A DNA stretch of 64,000 nt from Thiomicrorhabdus cannonii. Lineage in GTDB: Bacteria; Pseudomonadota; Gammaproteobacteria; Thiomicrospirales; Thiomicrospiraceae. The notes below the pieces were generated by a model. The model ran no database searches, was not told the DNA's origin, and saw only the letters and a program-made list of their open reading frames with translations. Numbering within the stretch: the stretch's first letter is position 1; every line of letters starts with the position of its first letter. The stretch covers positions 1 through 64,000 of the forward strand of contig NZ_JACBGH010000007.1 in NCBI RefSeq assembly GCF_013391695.1. Reading direction: 5' to 3'. Below, one piece after another: positions 1 to 8,601 of the stretch. Position numbers and translations under genes: made by a program.

Positions 1-17
1 CCCAGCTTACTCAAGAC

Positions 18-39
18 TTATCCACACACTTATCCACTT
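18..39 (+). promoter_or_regulatory. Two adjacent DnaA-box-like 9-mers
   Basis: The sequence TTATCCACA (18-26) matches the canonical DnaA box exactly. TTATCCACT follows at 31-39 with one mismatch, in the same orientation and 13 bp apart. This could be a DnaA binding or titration site, but nothing else typical of an origin is visible at this window edge, so no origin is called. Confidence 0.3.
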
Positions 40-113
40 ATACCCCGTTTTCCGCCATTTCCCATCCCCGCAACACGCTTTTACTTCCCCAAATTAAATC
101 CAAATAAATTCTC

Positions 114-125
114 AACAGGCCGGGT
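114..125 (-). repeat. Dispersed 12-bp repeat, copy 1 (exact)
   Basis: Exact ACCCGGCCTGTT on the minus strand, extended by GAGAA. It lies beyond the tyrS terminator and reads in the same direction as tyrS. Confidence 0.85.
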
Positions 126-165
126 ACTTATATATCTATCTCTTTCAAGTTCACCAAAACAAAAA

Positions 166-194
166 AGCCCGGCTGCTTTCGCAACCGGGCTTTT
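166..194 (-). terminator. Bidirectional intrinsic terminator after tyrS
   Basis: A 7-bp GC stem (AGCCCGG / CCGGGCT, 166-172 and 185-191) is flanked by an A tract on the left and a T tract on the right. On the minus strand the U run follows the hairpin, so it should terminate tyrS. It could also stop rightward transcripts. Confidence 0.8.
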
Positions 195-220
195 TATGGA
201 CATATATATGTAGAAACGGA

Positions 221-1411
221 TTACTTTAATGTCACGCGGGCAAACTTGCGTTTGCCGACCTGATAAACACTGGTGGTTCCCGCCGGCATCACGCCGCGAC
301 TGTCCGTCACCGTTTCGCCATTGATCTTCACCGCATTCTGTTTAGTCATACGGTGCGCATCCGATGTTGACGCCACCAAGCCGGCTTCTTTTAATAGCGT
401 CGCCAACGGCATCTCACCTTCAAACGTGAACTCCGGCATTTCATCCGGAATGGCGTTCTTGCTGAAACGCGTTTCAAAATCCTGTAGCGCGGCTTGCGCC
501 GCTTCTTCGGAATGGAAACGGGCAATCAACTCCAGCGCCAGCTTCACTTTGACATTACGCGGGTTCTCGCCGTTGGCGACCGCTTGCTTCAACCCTTCGA
601 TGGTTTCAATCGACTCAAACGACAACAACTCATAATAACGCCACATCAATTCGTCGGAAACGGACATGACCTTACCGAACATATCATTCGGCGCATCCTT
701 GATGCCGATATAGTTGCCCAGCGATTTGGACATTTTCTGCACACCGTCCAACCCTTCCAGAATCGGCATGGTCAAGGTACATTGCTGCGGCTTGCCGAAA
801 TGACCCTGCAAGGTACGCCCCATCAACAGGTTGAACTTCTGGTCGGTACCGCCCAGCTCTATGTCCGCATCCAGGGCGACCGAGTCGTAACCTTGAATCA
901 TCGGGTACAAAAACTCGTGAATGGCGATCGGTGTATTGGAATGAAAACGGTCAGAAAAATCGTTACGTTCCAGCATACGCGCCACTGTAACCGTACCAGC
1001 CAGTTTGATCATATCTTCGGCAGTCATTTTCGACAGCCATTCGGAGTTGAACACTACTTTGGTTTTGGCCGGATCCAAAATCTTGAATACCTGCTCCTGA
1101 TAGGTCGCGGCGTTGGCTACTACCTCTTCGCGCGTCAACGGCGGACGTGTCTGGCTTTTGCCGGTCGGGTCGCCGATCATCGCGGTAAAATCACCAATCA
1201 GGAATAGCACTTCATGACCCAAATCCTGAAACTGCTTCAACTTATTAATCAGAACCGTGTGCCCCAAATGCAAATCGGAGGCCGTCGGGTCAAAACCGGC
1301 TTTAACGCGCAACGGGCGACCGCTTTCCAATTTTTCAATCAACTCTTTTTCAACCAGAATCTCTTCTGCGCCACGTTTAATAATCGCTAACTGTTCTTGT
1401 ACTGATTTCAT
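221..1411 (-). CDS. tyrS: Tyrosyl-tRNA synthetase
   Basis: A class I aminoacyl-tRNA synthetase that charges tRNA-Tyr in the cytoplasm. The 396-aa protein has the HIGH-type motif HLGH at residues 48-51 and KMSKS at 226-230. The C-terminal third carries an S4-like RNA-binding domain, with the typical [10 protein letters not shown] segment near residue 360. Length and motif spacing fit the TyrS type common in proteobacteria that lack the E. coli form. The gene is followed by an intrinsic terminator and appears monocistronic, with pyrD ending nearby in its own unit. Confidence 0.97.
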   Translation of the reverse strand: MKSVQEQLAIIKRGAEEILVEKELIEKLESGRPLRVKAGFDPTASDLHLGHTVLINKLKQFQDLGHEVLFLIGDFTAMIGDPTGKSQTRPPLTREEVVANAATYQEQVFKILDPAKTKVVFNSEWLSKMTAEDMIKLAGTVTVARMLERNDFSDRFHSNTPIAIHEFLYPMIQGYDSVALDADIELGGTDQKFNLLMGRTLQGHFGKPQQCTLTMPILEGLDGVQKMSKSLGNYIGIKDAPNDMFGKVMSVSDELMWRYYELLSFESIETIEGLKQAVANGENPRNVKVKLALELIARFHSEEAAQAALQDFETRFSKNAIPDEMPEFTFEGEMPLATLLKEAGLVASTSDAHRMTKQNAVKINGETVTDSRGVMPAGTTSVYQVGKRKFARVTLK

Positions 1412-1458
1412 CTTGTCTGTCTTATCTTTTAATTTGAATTCTGTTGGCGGATTTTAGT

Positions 1459-2406
1459 TCAACCGCACAGCACGGTATCGGTATTCAATTCCAACAGGCC
1501 GGTCATCTCCGACACCTTCTGGTAACCATGCTTGCGCATATAATCGGCAATGCCTTTATTGACCTTTTTAACCAATAACGGATCTTTGGCAATGGCCGTA
1601 CCGATCGCCACCATCGACGCTCCGGCAAGGAAAAACTCGATCGCATCTTCCGCCGAGGCAATACCACCCAGCCCGATAATCGGGATATTGTGCTGCTTGG
1701 CCACCTGATACACCTGATGCACTTTCAACAATGCCACCGGCTTGACCGCCGGACCGGACAAACCGCCCTGATTATTTCCCAACGTCGGCTTGCGGCTATG
1801 CACATCAATCTGCATCCCCATCAAGGTATTGATGGCCGACAGCGCATCGGCCCCGGCGTCGATCACGCGGCGTGCGCCTTCGGCAATATCGGTCTGGTTG
1901 GGCGACAACTTCACAATCAACGGTTTGGTGGTAGCGGCACGACACGCCTCGACCACGCGCGCCGCCATTTCAGGATCATTACCGAAAGCCGCGCCGCCTT
2001 TTTTGACGTTCGGACAGGAAATATTGATTTCCATCGCCGGCAAAGCGGTCTGATCAAAAAGACGCACCACCTCGACATATTCCTCAATCGACGAGCCGGA
2101 CACGTTAATAATAAAACGCGTCTCGCTCAAATCCAGCTTAGGTAGATAGTCGCTGATGACCGCATGCGCACCCGGATTCTGCAGACCGATAGAGTTCAAC
2201 AAACCGCAGGCCGATTCCATCACGCGCTCCGGCTTGTTGCCCAGTTTCGGCTGCAAGGTGGTGCCCTTCAGAAACACCGCACCGACATCGCGATTGGAAA
2301 AGCCGCTGACAGATTGGTATTCTATGCCATACCCCGCATTGCCCGAAGCCATTGCCACCGGCGAGGTGAACTCAATGCCACACAAATTTACCGATAAATC
2401 CACCAT
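1459..2406 (-). CDS. pyrD: Dihydroorotate dehydrogenase, class 1B catalytic subunit
   Basis: Oxidises dihydroorotate to orotate in pyrimidine synthesis. The 315-aa FMN barrel has the active-site segment NISCPNVKKGG, with Cys131 as catalytic base. Class 1 enzymes use Cys and class 2 uses Ser, and this form of the motif is typical of class 1B. Class 1B enzymes normally pair with the FAD/FeS subunit PyrK and use NAD+. No pyrK lies in the window. Many gammaproteobacteria instead use membrane-bound class 2 PyrD, so the class is notable. The gene is divergent from trmL with only 25 bp between the start codons. Confidence 0.93.
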   Translation of the reverse strand: MVDLSVNLCGIEFTSPVAMASGNAGYGIEYQSVSGFSNRDVGAVFLKGTTLQPKLGNKPERVMESACGLLNSIGLQNPGAHAVISDYLPKLDLSETRFIINVSGSSIEEYVEVVRLFDQTALPAMEINISCPNVKKGGAAFGNDPEMAARVVEACRAATTKPLIVKLSPNQTDIAEGARRVIDAGADALSAINTLMGMQIDVHSRKPTLGNNQGGLSGPAVKPVALLKVHQVYQVAKQHNIPIIGLGGIASAEDAIEFFLAGASMVAIGTAIAKDPLLVKKVNKGIADYMRKHGYQKVSEMTGLLELNTDTVLCG

Positions 2407-2431
2407 AGAAGCCGCCCTGAACTAAATTATT

Positions 2432-2896
2432 ATGCTGCACATTATTTTATATGAACCGGAAATCCCGCAGAACACCGGAGCCTTAATCCGTTTGAGCGCC
2501 AATATGGGCGCCCACCTGCATCTCATCAAACCCTACGCGTTCGATTTAAGCGAAAAAAAGGTGCGCCGCGCCGGATTGGATTACGCCGAACTGGCCAACC
2601 TGCATGAACATGACAGCCTGCAAGCCTGCCTGGAAACCGTTCAACCCAACCGCGTATTTGCGCTCACCACTAAAACCACTCGTTACTACACCGAGCCGCA
2701 GTTCGAGAATGGCGATGCTTTCCTGTTCGGCCCCGAAAGCCGCGGCCTGCCGATGGAAGTGATCCAAAGCCTGCCAGAAGAGCAACGTCTGACCATTCCG
2801 ATGATGCCGGGCGGCCGCAGCCTGAATTTGGCGAATGCGGTATCGGTTATGGCGTACGAGGCGTGGCGTCAGCTGGGCTTTAGCCAGTCGCTATAA
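2432..2896 (+). CDS. trmL: tRNA (cytidine(34)-2'-O)-methyltransferase TrmL
   Basis: A SPOUT-fold methyltransferase that 2'-O-methylates the wobble nucleotide of tRNA-Leu isoacceptors using SAM. At 154 aa it has the family length. It shows the three SPOUT signatures: PEIPQNTG near residue 10, LFGPESRGLP near 98, and the knot segment RSLNLANAVSVMAYEAWRQL near 129. It is transcribed divergently from pyrD and converges on gpsA across a paired-repeat terminator. Confidence 0.95.
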   Translation: MLHIILYEPEIPQNTGALIRLSANMGAHLHLIKPYAFDLSEKKVRRAGLDYAELANLHEHDSLQACLETVQPNRVFALTTKTTRYYTEPQFENGDAFLFGPESRGLPMEVIQSLPEEQRLTIPMMPGGRSLNLANAVSVMAYEAWRQLGFSQSL

Positions 2897-2908
2897 TCCC
2901 ATCACCTT

Positions 2909-2969
2909 ACCCGGCCTGTTGAGTTTTTTGAACCGCGAAAATGCCGCAAAAAAACTCAACAGGCCGGGT
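2909..2969. terminator. Inverted pair of the dispersed repeat forming a bidirectional terminator
   Basis: Two exact copies of the 12-bp repeat (2909-2920 plus, 2958-2969 minus) with their GAGTTTTT extensions face each other. They form a perfect 21-bp stem (2909-2929 with 2949-2969) and a 19-nt loop. The hairpin lies between the convergent trmL and gpsA stop codons. The strong stem and internal U/A tracts suggest it ends both transcripts. Confidence 0.8.
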
Positions 2970-2982
2970 CAATACCTGATGC

Positions 2983-3999
2983 TTACAGCGTAATTTCCGC
3001 CTTGCCGTCGCGTGCCATCAATTCGCGCACCGCATCGGCCGGCGAACATTCGTTATTCACGATGCGATACACCTGCTGCATAATCGGCAAATCCAGATGA
3101 TGGCGTTCGGCAATTTTTTTCACCGCCTGCACCGCTTTGACCCCTTCGACCACCTGACCGATGGCGGCCATCACCGATTCGGCCTGTCCGGGCTGCTGCG
3201 CCAACGCCAAACCGAAACGACGGTTACGTGACAAATCATCGGTACAGGTCAGCACCAGATCACCCAAACCGGCCAAGCCCATCAGGGTTTCCGGATTGGC
3301 ACCCAACGCCTGCCCCAAACGCATCATCTCCGCCATACCGCGCGCCACCAGCGCCGCGCGCGCATTGGCGCCCAGATGCAGGCCGTCGCTCATGCCGGTG
3401 GCGATGGCCATAATATTCTTGTAAGCGCCGCCGATCTCCACGCCGATCATATCGTTCTGGGTGTACATGCGGAAATTGCCGAAGTGAAACAAATCTGCCC
3501 AGAACTGCGCTTCCGCCTGATTTTCCGAGGCGCTGACCATCGCCGTCGGCAGTCCTTTGGCGACCTCGTCGGCAAAGGTCGGGCCGGAGAGCACCGCCAT
3601 CGGCTGCGCCTCACCCAACACGCTTTTGGCCACCTGATGCAGCAGCAACGCATTTTGCGGCTCAAAGCCTTTGGTCGCCCAGGCAAAATGGGCTAAGCCT
3701 TGCGGTTGATACGCCTGAATCTGTTGCAAAGTTTCACGGAACACATGGCTCGGCACCACGACCAACACGGCCTGCGCCGCAGCCAGCACCTCATCCAGCT
3801 GGGCGCTGATCTGCAGGTTATCGGGAAAATGAATACCTTTAAGATAGGCGGTGTTTTCGCGCTGCGTGCGCAGCTTTTTGGCCTGCTCGGCACTGTGCGT
3901 CCATAAACGCACGGCATGGCCGCCGCGCGCCAGATGAATCGCCAGCGCCGTGCCCCAGGCACCCGCACCGATTACCGCGATGGGCATCGTCGCCGTCAC
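2983..3999 (-). CDS. gpsA: Glycerol-3-phosphate dehydrogenase (NAD(P)+)
   Basis: Reduces dihydroxyacetone phosphate to sn-glycerol 3-phosphate for phospholipid synthesis in the cytosol. The 338-aa protein opens with the Rossmann motif GAGAWGTALA at residues 11-20. It carries the conserved GGAYKNIMAIA active-site helix near residue 190 and the GLGDLVLTCT segment near 245. It is the last gene of the rhodanese-grxC-secB-gpsA unit, the same order as E. coli yibN-grxC-secB-gpsA, and starts about 30 bp after secB. Confidence 0.96.
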   Translation of the reverse strand: MTATMPIAVIGAGAWGTALAIHLARGGHAVRLWTHSAEQAKKLRTQRENTAYLKGIHFPDNLQISAQLDEVLAAAQAVLVVVPSHVFRETLQQIQAYQPQGLAHFAWATKGFEPQNALLLHQVAKSVLGEAQPMAVLSGPTFADEVAKGLPTAMVSASENQAEAQFWADLFHFGNFRMYTQNDMIGVEIGGAYKNIMAIATGMSDGLHLGANARAALVARGMAEMMRLGQALGANPETLMGLAGLGDLVLTCTDDLSRNRRFGLALAQQPGQAESVMAAIGQVVEGVKAVQAVKKIAERHHLDLPIMQQVYRIVNNECSPADAVRELMARDGKAEITL

Positions 4000-4029
4000 T
4001 TTCAGACCCTGTCCGACTTGGCCGGCCGC

Positions 4030-4482
4030 TTACTGCGCCGTCGCCTGAGCGGCTTGTGCCTGCAAGTGCTCATGATACATGGCATCGAAATTCACCGGCT
4101 CCAGCAACAGCTGCGGGAAACCGCCACGCGCTACCAGATCGGATACCGTTTCGCGCGCATAGGGGAACAAGGTATTCGGGCACTGCGAACCCAGCAAATA
4201 ACCCAACTCTTCGTCGCTAAAACCTTCCAGCGTGAAGATGCCGGCCTGTTCAACTTCACACAAAAACGCCGTGTGTTCGCCGATTTTAGTGGTCGCGGTC
4301 ACGCGCAGCACCACGTGAAACAGGCCATCTTCCAAGCCTTTGCTTTCGACATTCAGATTCACATCCAACACCGGCTTGAAGTCCGCCGCGAAAATACCCG
4401 GCGTGTTCGGCGATTCAAACGAGATATCCTTGGTGTAGATTTTTTGAATAATGAATTTTTTCGCTGCAGTCGTTTCAGACAT
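4030..4482 (-). CDS. secB: Protein-export chaperone SecB
   Basis: A cytosolic homotetrameric chaperone that holds preproteins unfolded and delivers them to SecA. At 150 aa it matches the family length. It has the N-terminal FIIQKIYTKDISFESPN segment and the NFDAMYHEHLQAQ tail seen in SecB. It sits third in the conserved yibN-grxC-secB-gpsA operon. A strong hairpin lies between grxC and this gene and may adjust its expression relative to the upstream genes. Confidence 0.96.
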   Translation of the reverse strand: MSETTAAKKFIIQKIYTKDISFESPNTPGIFAADFKPVLDVNLNVESKGLEDGLFHVVLRVTATTKIGEHTAFLCEVEQAGIFTLEGFSDEELGYLLGSQCPNTLFPYARETVSDLVARGGFPQLLLEPVNFDAMYHEHLQAQAAQATAQ

Positions 4483-4512
4483 GTGTCGTTCCTTAAAAGC
4501 TTATAAATGTGA

Positions 4513-4544
4513 AAGCGCGCGTCTGCCATGTCAGACGCGCGCTT
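4513..4544 (-). promoter_or_regulatory. Perfect 13-bp hairpin in the grxC-secB gap
   Basis: The arms 4513-4525 and 4532-4544 (AAGCGCGCGTCTG and its complement) pair perfectly around a 6-nt loop. There is no clear U run on the minus strand, so this is more likely a partial terminator, processing site or 3'-end stabiliser inside the operon than a full terminator. Confidence 0.6.
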
Positions 4545-4567
4545 AAAAGATTACACAGAAGGTTGAA

Positions 4568-4822
4568 TCAAGCGTTCAATAGCGGATCGATTTCGCCGCG
4601 CTTGTCGGCGGCCGACAGATCATCAAAACCGCCCACATGGTGATCGCCGATATAAATCTGCGGCACGGTTTCACGCCCGCACTTGGCTCTCAAATCCGCC
4701 CATAATTGCGGGTCGCGACCCACATCAATGGTTTCGTAGGCCACACCCTTGGAATCCAGCAGGCGTTTAGCCATATTGCAGTAAGGGCAGGTCTGGGTCA
4801 GATAAATCACTACGTGCGCCAT
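4568..4822 (-). CDS. grxC: Glutaredoxin 3
   Basis: An 84-aa glutathione-dependent dithiol oxidoreductase. The active-site CPYC occupies residues 12-15. The cis-proline segment TVPQIYIG and the glutathione-binding GGFDDL follow as in GrxC. It lies between the membrane rhodanese and secB in a conserved operon. A GGAG-type ribosome site precedes the ATG. Confidence 0.95.
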   Translation of the reverse strand: MAHVVIYLTQTCPYCNMAKRLLDSKGVAYETIDVGRDPQLWADLRAKCGRETVPQIYIGDHHVGGFDDLSAADKRGEIDPLLNA

Positions 4823-4854
4823 TGCGTTCTCCTTGCTTGATTTTGCCTTGGAGG

Positions 4855-5292
4855 CTAGTTTTTGCGGTTTTTTTTTGACTTGCCGCCAACCGGCAGACCG
4901 GCCGCACGCCAGGCATTGATACCGCCCGCCAAATTAAACACCTGCGTATAACCGTTTTTGACCAGCATACCGGCGGCACGGCTGGAGCGTGCACCACTGG
5001 CGCAATACACCAGAACCGGCTTATCCTTGGGTGCATTCAGGGAAGCGATTTTGCCCGCCAGTTCGGTGACAGAAATATTGACCGCATTACCGATCATGCC
5101 GTCACGCGTTTCACCGGCGGTGCGCACGTCCAGCAAAAAGGCGTCATCATTATAAAGACGCGTGGCTTCATCCGTTCCCACACTTTTATAGCCGGCGATG
5201 CGATCACCTACGTAACTGAAAACCAACATGGCCACAACGACCGCCAGGGCCACAAACAAAAGCATATGCTCTTGCATAAATTCAATAAACAT
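4855..5292 (-). CDS. Membrane-anchored rhodanese-like sulfurtransferase (YibN type)
   Basis: The 145-aa protein has one N-terminal membrane segment (about residues 10-28) followed by a single rhodanese domain. The catalytic loop YCASGARSS contains Cys97, so sulfur transfer is plausible. Position at the head of grxC-secB-gpsA, divergent from gpmI, matches E. coli yibN. The natural substrate is not evident from sequence. The C-terminal tail is strongly basic (KSKKNRKN). Confidence 0.88.
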   Translation of the reverse strand: MFIEFMQEHMLLFVALAVVVAMLVFSYVGDRIAGYKSVGTDEATRLYNDDAFLLDVRTAGETRDGMIGNAVNISVTELAGKIASLNAPKDKPVLVYCASGARSSRAAGMLVKNGYTQVFNLAGGINAWRAAGLPVGGKSKKNRKN

Positions 5293-5427
5293 CAGGCTTC
5301 CTTTTCACTAAAGCGCACTTGAACTGCGTTAAACCTATGAGAGGAGTTCATTCAAAGCTAATGATTTTAACAGCGAAACTCGCTACAATAAATCGAATTT
5401 AACAAATTTTTAGGGTACCTAACCACT

Positions 5428-7008
5428 ATGAGTCAAGAACTTAAGCCCAAAAAGCATCTGCAATACCGCCCGACCGGATTGATCATCCTCGACGGCTGGG
5501 GATACCGCGAAGAAACCCACGCCAACGCCATCGCCTTGGCCAACACCCCCAACTGGGACAAACTCTTCAACAACCACCCGCACACCCTGATCGGCACCTC
5601 CGGCATGGACGTTGGCTTGCCGCAAGGGCAGATGGGTAACTCCGAAGTCGGCCACCTTAACCTCGGTGCCGGCCGCGTGGTGTACCAGGACTTGACTCGC
5701 ATCCAAAAAGACATTGATGACGGCCGTTTCTTCCAGAACAACGCGCTGCTCAACGCCATCGACAAATCGGTCGAGCGCGGACGCGCCGTGCATATCATGG
5801 GCCTGCTGTCGGATGGCGGCGTCCACTCGCACATCAACCACCTGAAAGCGGCGATGACATTGGCGGTACAGCGCGGCGCCAAGGCGCTGCTGCATATCTT
5901 CACCGACGGCCGCGACACCTCGCCGCAAAGCGCCCTGCAATACGTCGAAGAGATGGAAGAGCACCTGAAAAGCATCGGCGGCGGCCGCATCGTTTCGGTC
6001 ACCGGCCGTTTCTTTGCGCTGGACCGCGACAACCGCTGGGAACGCATTCAGCAGGCTTACAACGCCATCTGCTGCGGCGAAGCGCCTTTTGAAGCCAACT
6101 CTGCCAAAGAAGCCGTGGAAATGGCTTATGCACGCGGCGAGACCGACGAGTTCATTCAGCCAACCGCCATCCTCAGCAAAAAAGGCAAAAAGGCCAAGGT
6201 CAAAGACGGCTCTTCGATGATTTTCATGAACTACCGTTCAGACCGCGCGCGCCAGTTGACCAGCGCCTTCATCATCAGCGACTTCGGCGATTTCCACCGC
6301 TGCAAGACGCCGGTGCTGTCGGCCTTTGTGACCTTGACCGAATACAACAAAAATTTCGAGAACTTCGGCGCCACCATCGCCTACCGTCCGAACAAACTGA
6401 AAAACACCTTCGGCGAATACATTTCCAGTCTGGACCTTTGCCAGTTGCGCATTGCCGAAACCGAAAAATACGCCCACGTGACCTTCTTCCTGAACGGCGG
6501 CATCGAAGCGCCCTACAAAGGCGAAGACCGCATTCTGGTGCCTTCACCCAAAGTACGCACCTACGATCTGCAGCCGGAAATGAGCGTCGGCGAGCTGACC
6601 GAGAAACTCATCGAAGCGGTCGAAGCGGATAAATACGACACCTTTATCTGCAATATCGCCAACCCGGACATGGTCGGCCACTCCGGCAATATTCCGGCCT
6701 GTATCAAAGCGGTTGAAGCGGTGGACGAAGCCCTCGGTAAAATCCTGGCGGCCATCGAAAAAGCGGGCGGTCAGGTCATCGTCACCGCCGACCACGGCAA
6801 TATCGAAATGCTGGAAGACCCGGCAACCGGTGAGCCGTTGACATCGCACACCACTTTCCCGGTACCGCTGGTCTATTTCGGCCCGCAACAGGTCGAGCTG
6901 CGCAACGGCGGCACGCTGCCGGATGTGATGCCGACCATGCTCGACATCATGGGCTTGCCGCAACCGGAAGAGATGACCGGTTTGAGCTTGATTGCACGTT
7001 ACAAATAA
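5428..7008 (+). CDS. gpmI: 2,3-bisphosphoglycerate-independent phosphoglycerate mutase
   Basis: Interconverts 3- and 2-phosphoglycerate in glycolysis and gluconeogenesis through a phosphoserine intermediate and two Mn ions. The 526-aa protein belongs to the alkaline phosphatase superfamily. Metal-ligand Asp22 sits in LDGWG and the nucleophile Ser72 in GQMGNSEVGH; the C-terminal metal site TADHGN lies near residue 453. A candidate -10 TACAAT is at 5384-5389. It is transcribed divergently from yibN, as in E. coli, and ends in a paired-repeat terminator. Confidence 0.96.
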   Translation: MSQELKPKKHLQYRPTGLIILDGWGYREETHANAIALANTPNWDKLFNNHPHTLIGTSGMDVGLPQGQMGNSEVGHLNLGAGRVVYQDLTRIQKDIDDGRFFQNNALLNAIDKSVERGRAVHIMGLLSDGGVHSHINHLKAAMTLAVQRGAKALLHIFTDGRDTSPQSALQYVEEMEEHLKSIGGGRIVSVTGRFFALDRDNRWERIQQAYNAICCGEAPFEANSAKEAVEMAYARGETDEFIQPTAILSKKGKKAKVKDGSSMIFMNYRSDRARQLTSAFIISDFGDFHRCKTPVLSAFVTLTEYNKNFENFGATIAYRPNKLKNTFGEYISSLDLCQLRIAETEKYAHVTFFLNGGIEAPYKGEDRILVPSPKVRTYDLQPEMSVGELTEKLIEAVEADKYDTFICNIANPDMVGHSGNIPACIKAVEAVDEALGKILAAIEKAGGQVIVTADHGNIEMLEDPATGEPLTSHTTFPVPLVYFGPQQVELRNGGTLPDVMPTMLDIMGLPQPEEMTGLSLIARYK

Positions 7009-7031
7009 AACGCAAACCAAACTGCTTCTGC

Positions 7032-7083
7032 AAAACTGAACAGGCCGGGTGGGAATCTTTCCTACCCGGCCTGTTCAGTTTTT
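7032..7083. terminator. Inverted pair of the dispersed repeat after gpmI
   Basis: Two exact 12-bp copies (7039-7050 minus, 7064-7075 plus) with CAGTTTT extensions pair over 19 bp (7032-7050 with 7064-7082) around a 13-nt loop, followed by T residues. It is a strong intrinsic terminator for gpmI. Both arms share the unusual C in CTGTTCAG, so the second base after the core varies as a compensated pair. Confidence 0.85.
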
Positions 7084-7192
7084 AGAGCGCCTTTTTTGAC
7101 AATCCAACCCAATAGACCATACAAGCGACTGGAAAAATCAGGGCAAGCCTCTTATGCTATGAAACACACCTGTTCACTAAAAAGCGCCGAAC

Positions 7193-8590
7193 ATGACCGT
7201 TTTCATTGAGCACCCCACATTCTGGTTCTACCTGATCGACATCTCGCTGATCATCGCGACCTTGCTGCATATGCTCTACCAGCGGCGTTCGCCGCAAAAC
7301 CTCATGGCCTGGACACTGACCCTGCTGCTGCTGCCCTTTATCGGCGTGGTGCTCTATATTATTTTCGGCTCGCGCAAACTGCTATATGCCAAACGCCGCA
7401 AAGCCAAAATCTCGCTGCAACCGGTTTCCGACCTTCTGCCAGACCAGCCTTTCGCGCAGCGCATCGAACGCCTGTTGCGCGCCAACCAGATCGCCGGCAG
7501 CAGCAACGACAACCAGGTACATCTCTGCCAGAACGGCGAAGCGGCCTTTCAACACTTTCTCAACCTGATCGAAAGCACCCAACGGCAGATTCACCTGCAG
7601 ACCTATATCCTGGAAAACGATGCCACCGGCCGTGCCATCCTTGAAGCACTTTGCCGCAAGGCTCAAGAAGGTGTCGAAGTGCGCCTGCTGCTCGATGCCA
7701 TCGGCTCGTTCAAACTCTATCTGTGCCGCAAGCCGCTTAAAAAACTGCAACAGGCCGGCGGACAGTTTGCGTTTTTTCAGCCGCCACTGCATTCACTGCT
7801 TAAAAGCCAGATCAACCTGCGCAACCACCGCAAGATTTACCTGTTTGACCAGCAGATTCTGCTGACCGGTGGCATGAACCTTTCCCACGACTACCTCGGC
7901 GCCAATCCGCATGAGCAACGCTGGCAGGATCTGATGATTGAAATCCGCGGCTCAAGCCTGATTCATTACCAGAATATTTTCAACGAAGACTGGTTCTACA
8001 CCACCGGCGAAAGACTGCAAACCCATCCGGCCAGCGGTCCCGCGCCAACCACCGGCGAAATCGTGCAAGTCATCCCTTCCGGCCCGGACATCGATAGCGA
8101 CGCCCTGTTTGAAACCCTGCTGCAGGGTATTCATATGGCGCAGGAGGAGATCGAGATCGTGACGCCTTACTTCATCCCCGACAGCGACATTCTCAACGCG
8201 CTGCTGATCGCGGTGAAGCGCGGCGTCCGCGTCACTCTGGTCAGCCCGCACAAGTCCGACCACCTGCTGTTTGATCTGGGGCGCAGCTCCTATATGCGCG
8301 AGCTCGCCGAACAGGGCGGCGAAATCCTGCTCTATCCGCACACCATGCTGCACGCCAAACTGGTGATGATCGACCGGCAGAATCTGTTTATCGGCTCGGC
8401 CAATCTGGACTACCGCTCGCTATTCATTAACCACGAGGTGGTGAACTGCATCTATTCACCCGCCTTAATAAAGGACATTACCAGCTGGCTGGCCCCGATC
8501 AAACAGGCCTGCATCCCCTACTATCCGACCCAACAAAAAGGCCGGCGCCTGTTTGAAAACCTCACGCGGATTTTCGCACCGATTTTATAG
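7193..8590 (+). CDS. cls: Cardiolipin synthase (phospholipase D family)
   Basis: Condenses phosphatidylglycerol to cardiolipin at the inner membrane. The 465-aa protein has two N-terminal membrane segments (about residues 10-28 and 38-59). Two HKD catalytic motifs follow: H212-R-K-(x4)-D and H387-A-K-(x4)-D, each with a downstream GG or GSAN element. This is the ClsA-type layout. The next gene starts 11 bp downstream and encodes an EEP-family protein, a pairing that recalls E. coli clsB-ybhP. Confidence 0.92.
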   Translation: MTVFIEHPTFWFYLIDISLIIATLLHMLYQRRSPQNLMAWTLTLLLLPFIGVVLYIIFGSRKLLYAKRRKAKISLQPVSDLLPDQPFAQRIERLLRANQIAGSSNDNQVHLCQNGEAAFQHFLNLIESTQRQIHLQTYILENDATGRAILEALCRKAQEGVEVRLLLDAIGSFKLYLCRKPLKKLQQAGGQFAFFQPPLHSLLKSQINLRNHRKIYLFDQQILLTGGMNLSHDYLGANPHEQRWQDLMIEIRGSSLIHYQNIFNEDWFYTTGERLQTHPASGPAPTTGEIVQVIPSGPDIDSDALFETLLQGIHMAQEEIEIVTPYFIPDSDILNALLIAVKRGVRVTLVSPHKSDHLLFDLGRSSYMRELAEQGGEILLYPHTMLHAKLVMIDRQNLFIGSANLDYRSLFINHEVVNCIYSPALIKDITSWLAPIKQACIPYYPTQQKGRRLFENLTRIFAPIL

Positions 8591-8601
8591 AGCAATCCGC
8601 C

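Noticed and set aside
1492-1503. Partial repeat cores inside coding sequence (1492, 4240, 7747, 18888, 20047, 44470, 54919)
   Set aside because: All share only CCGGCCTGTT-like stretches, as produced by common codons GCC GGC CTG. They lack the full 12-mer and extension, so they were not counted.
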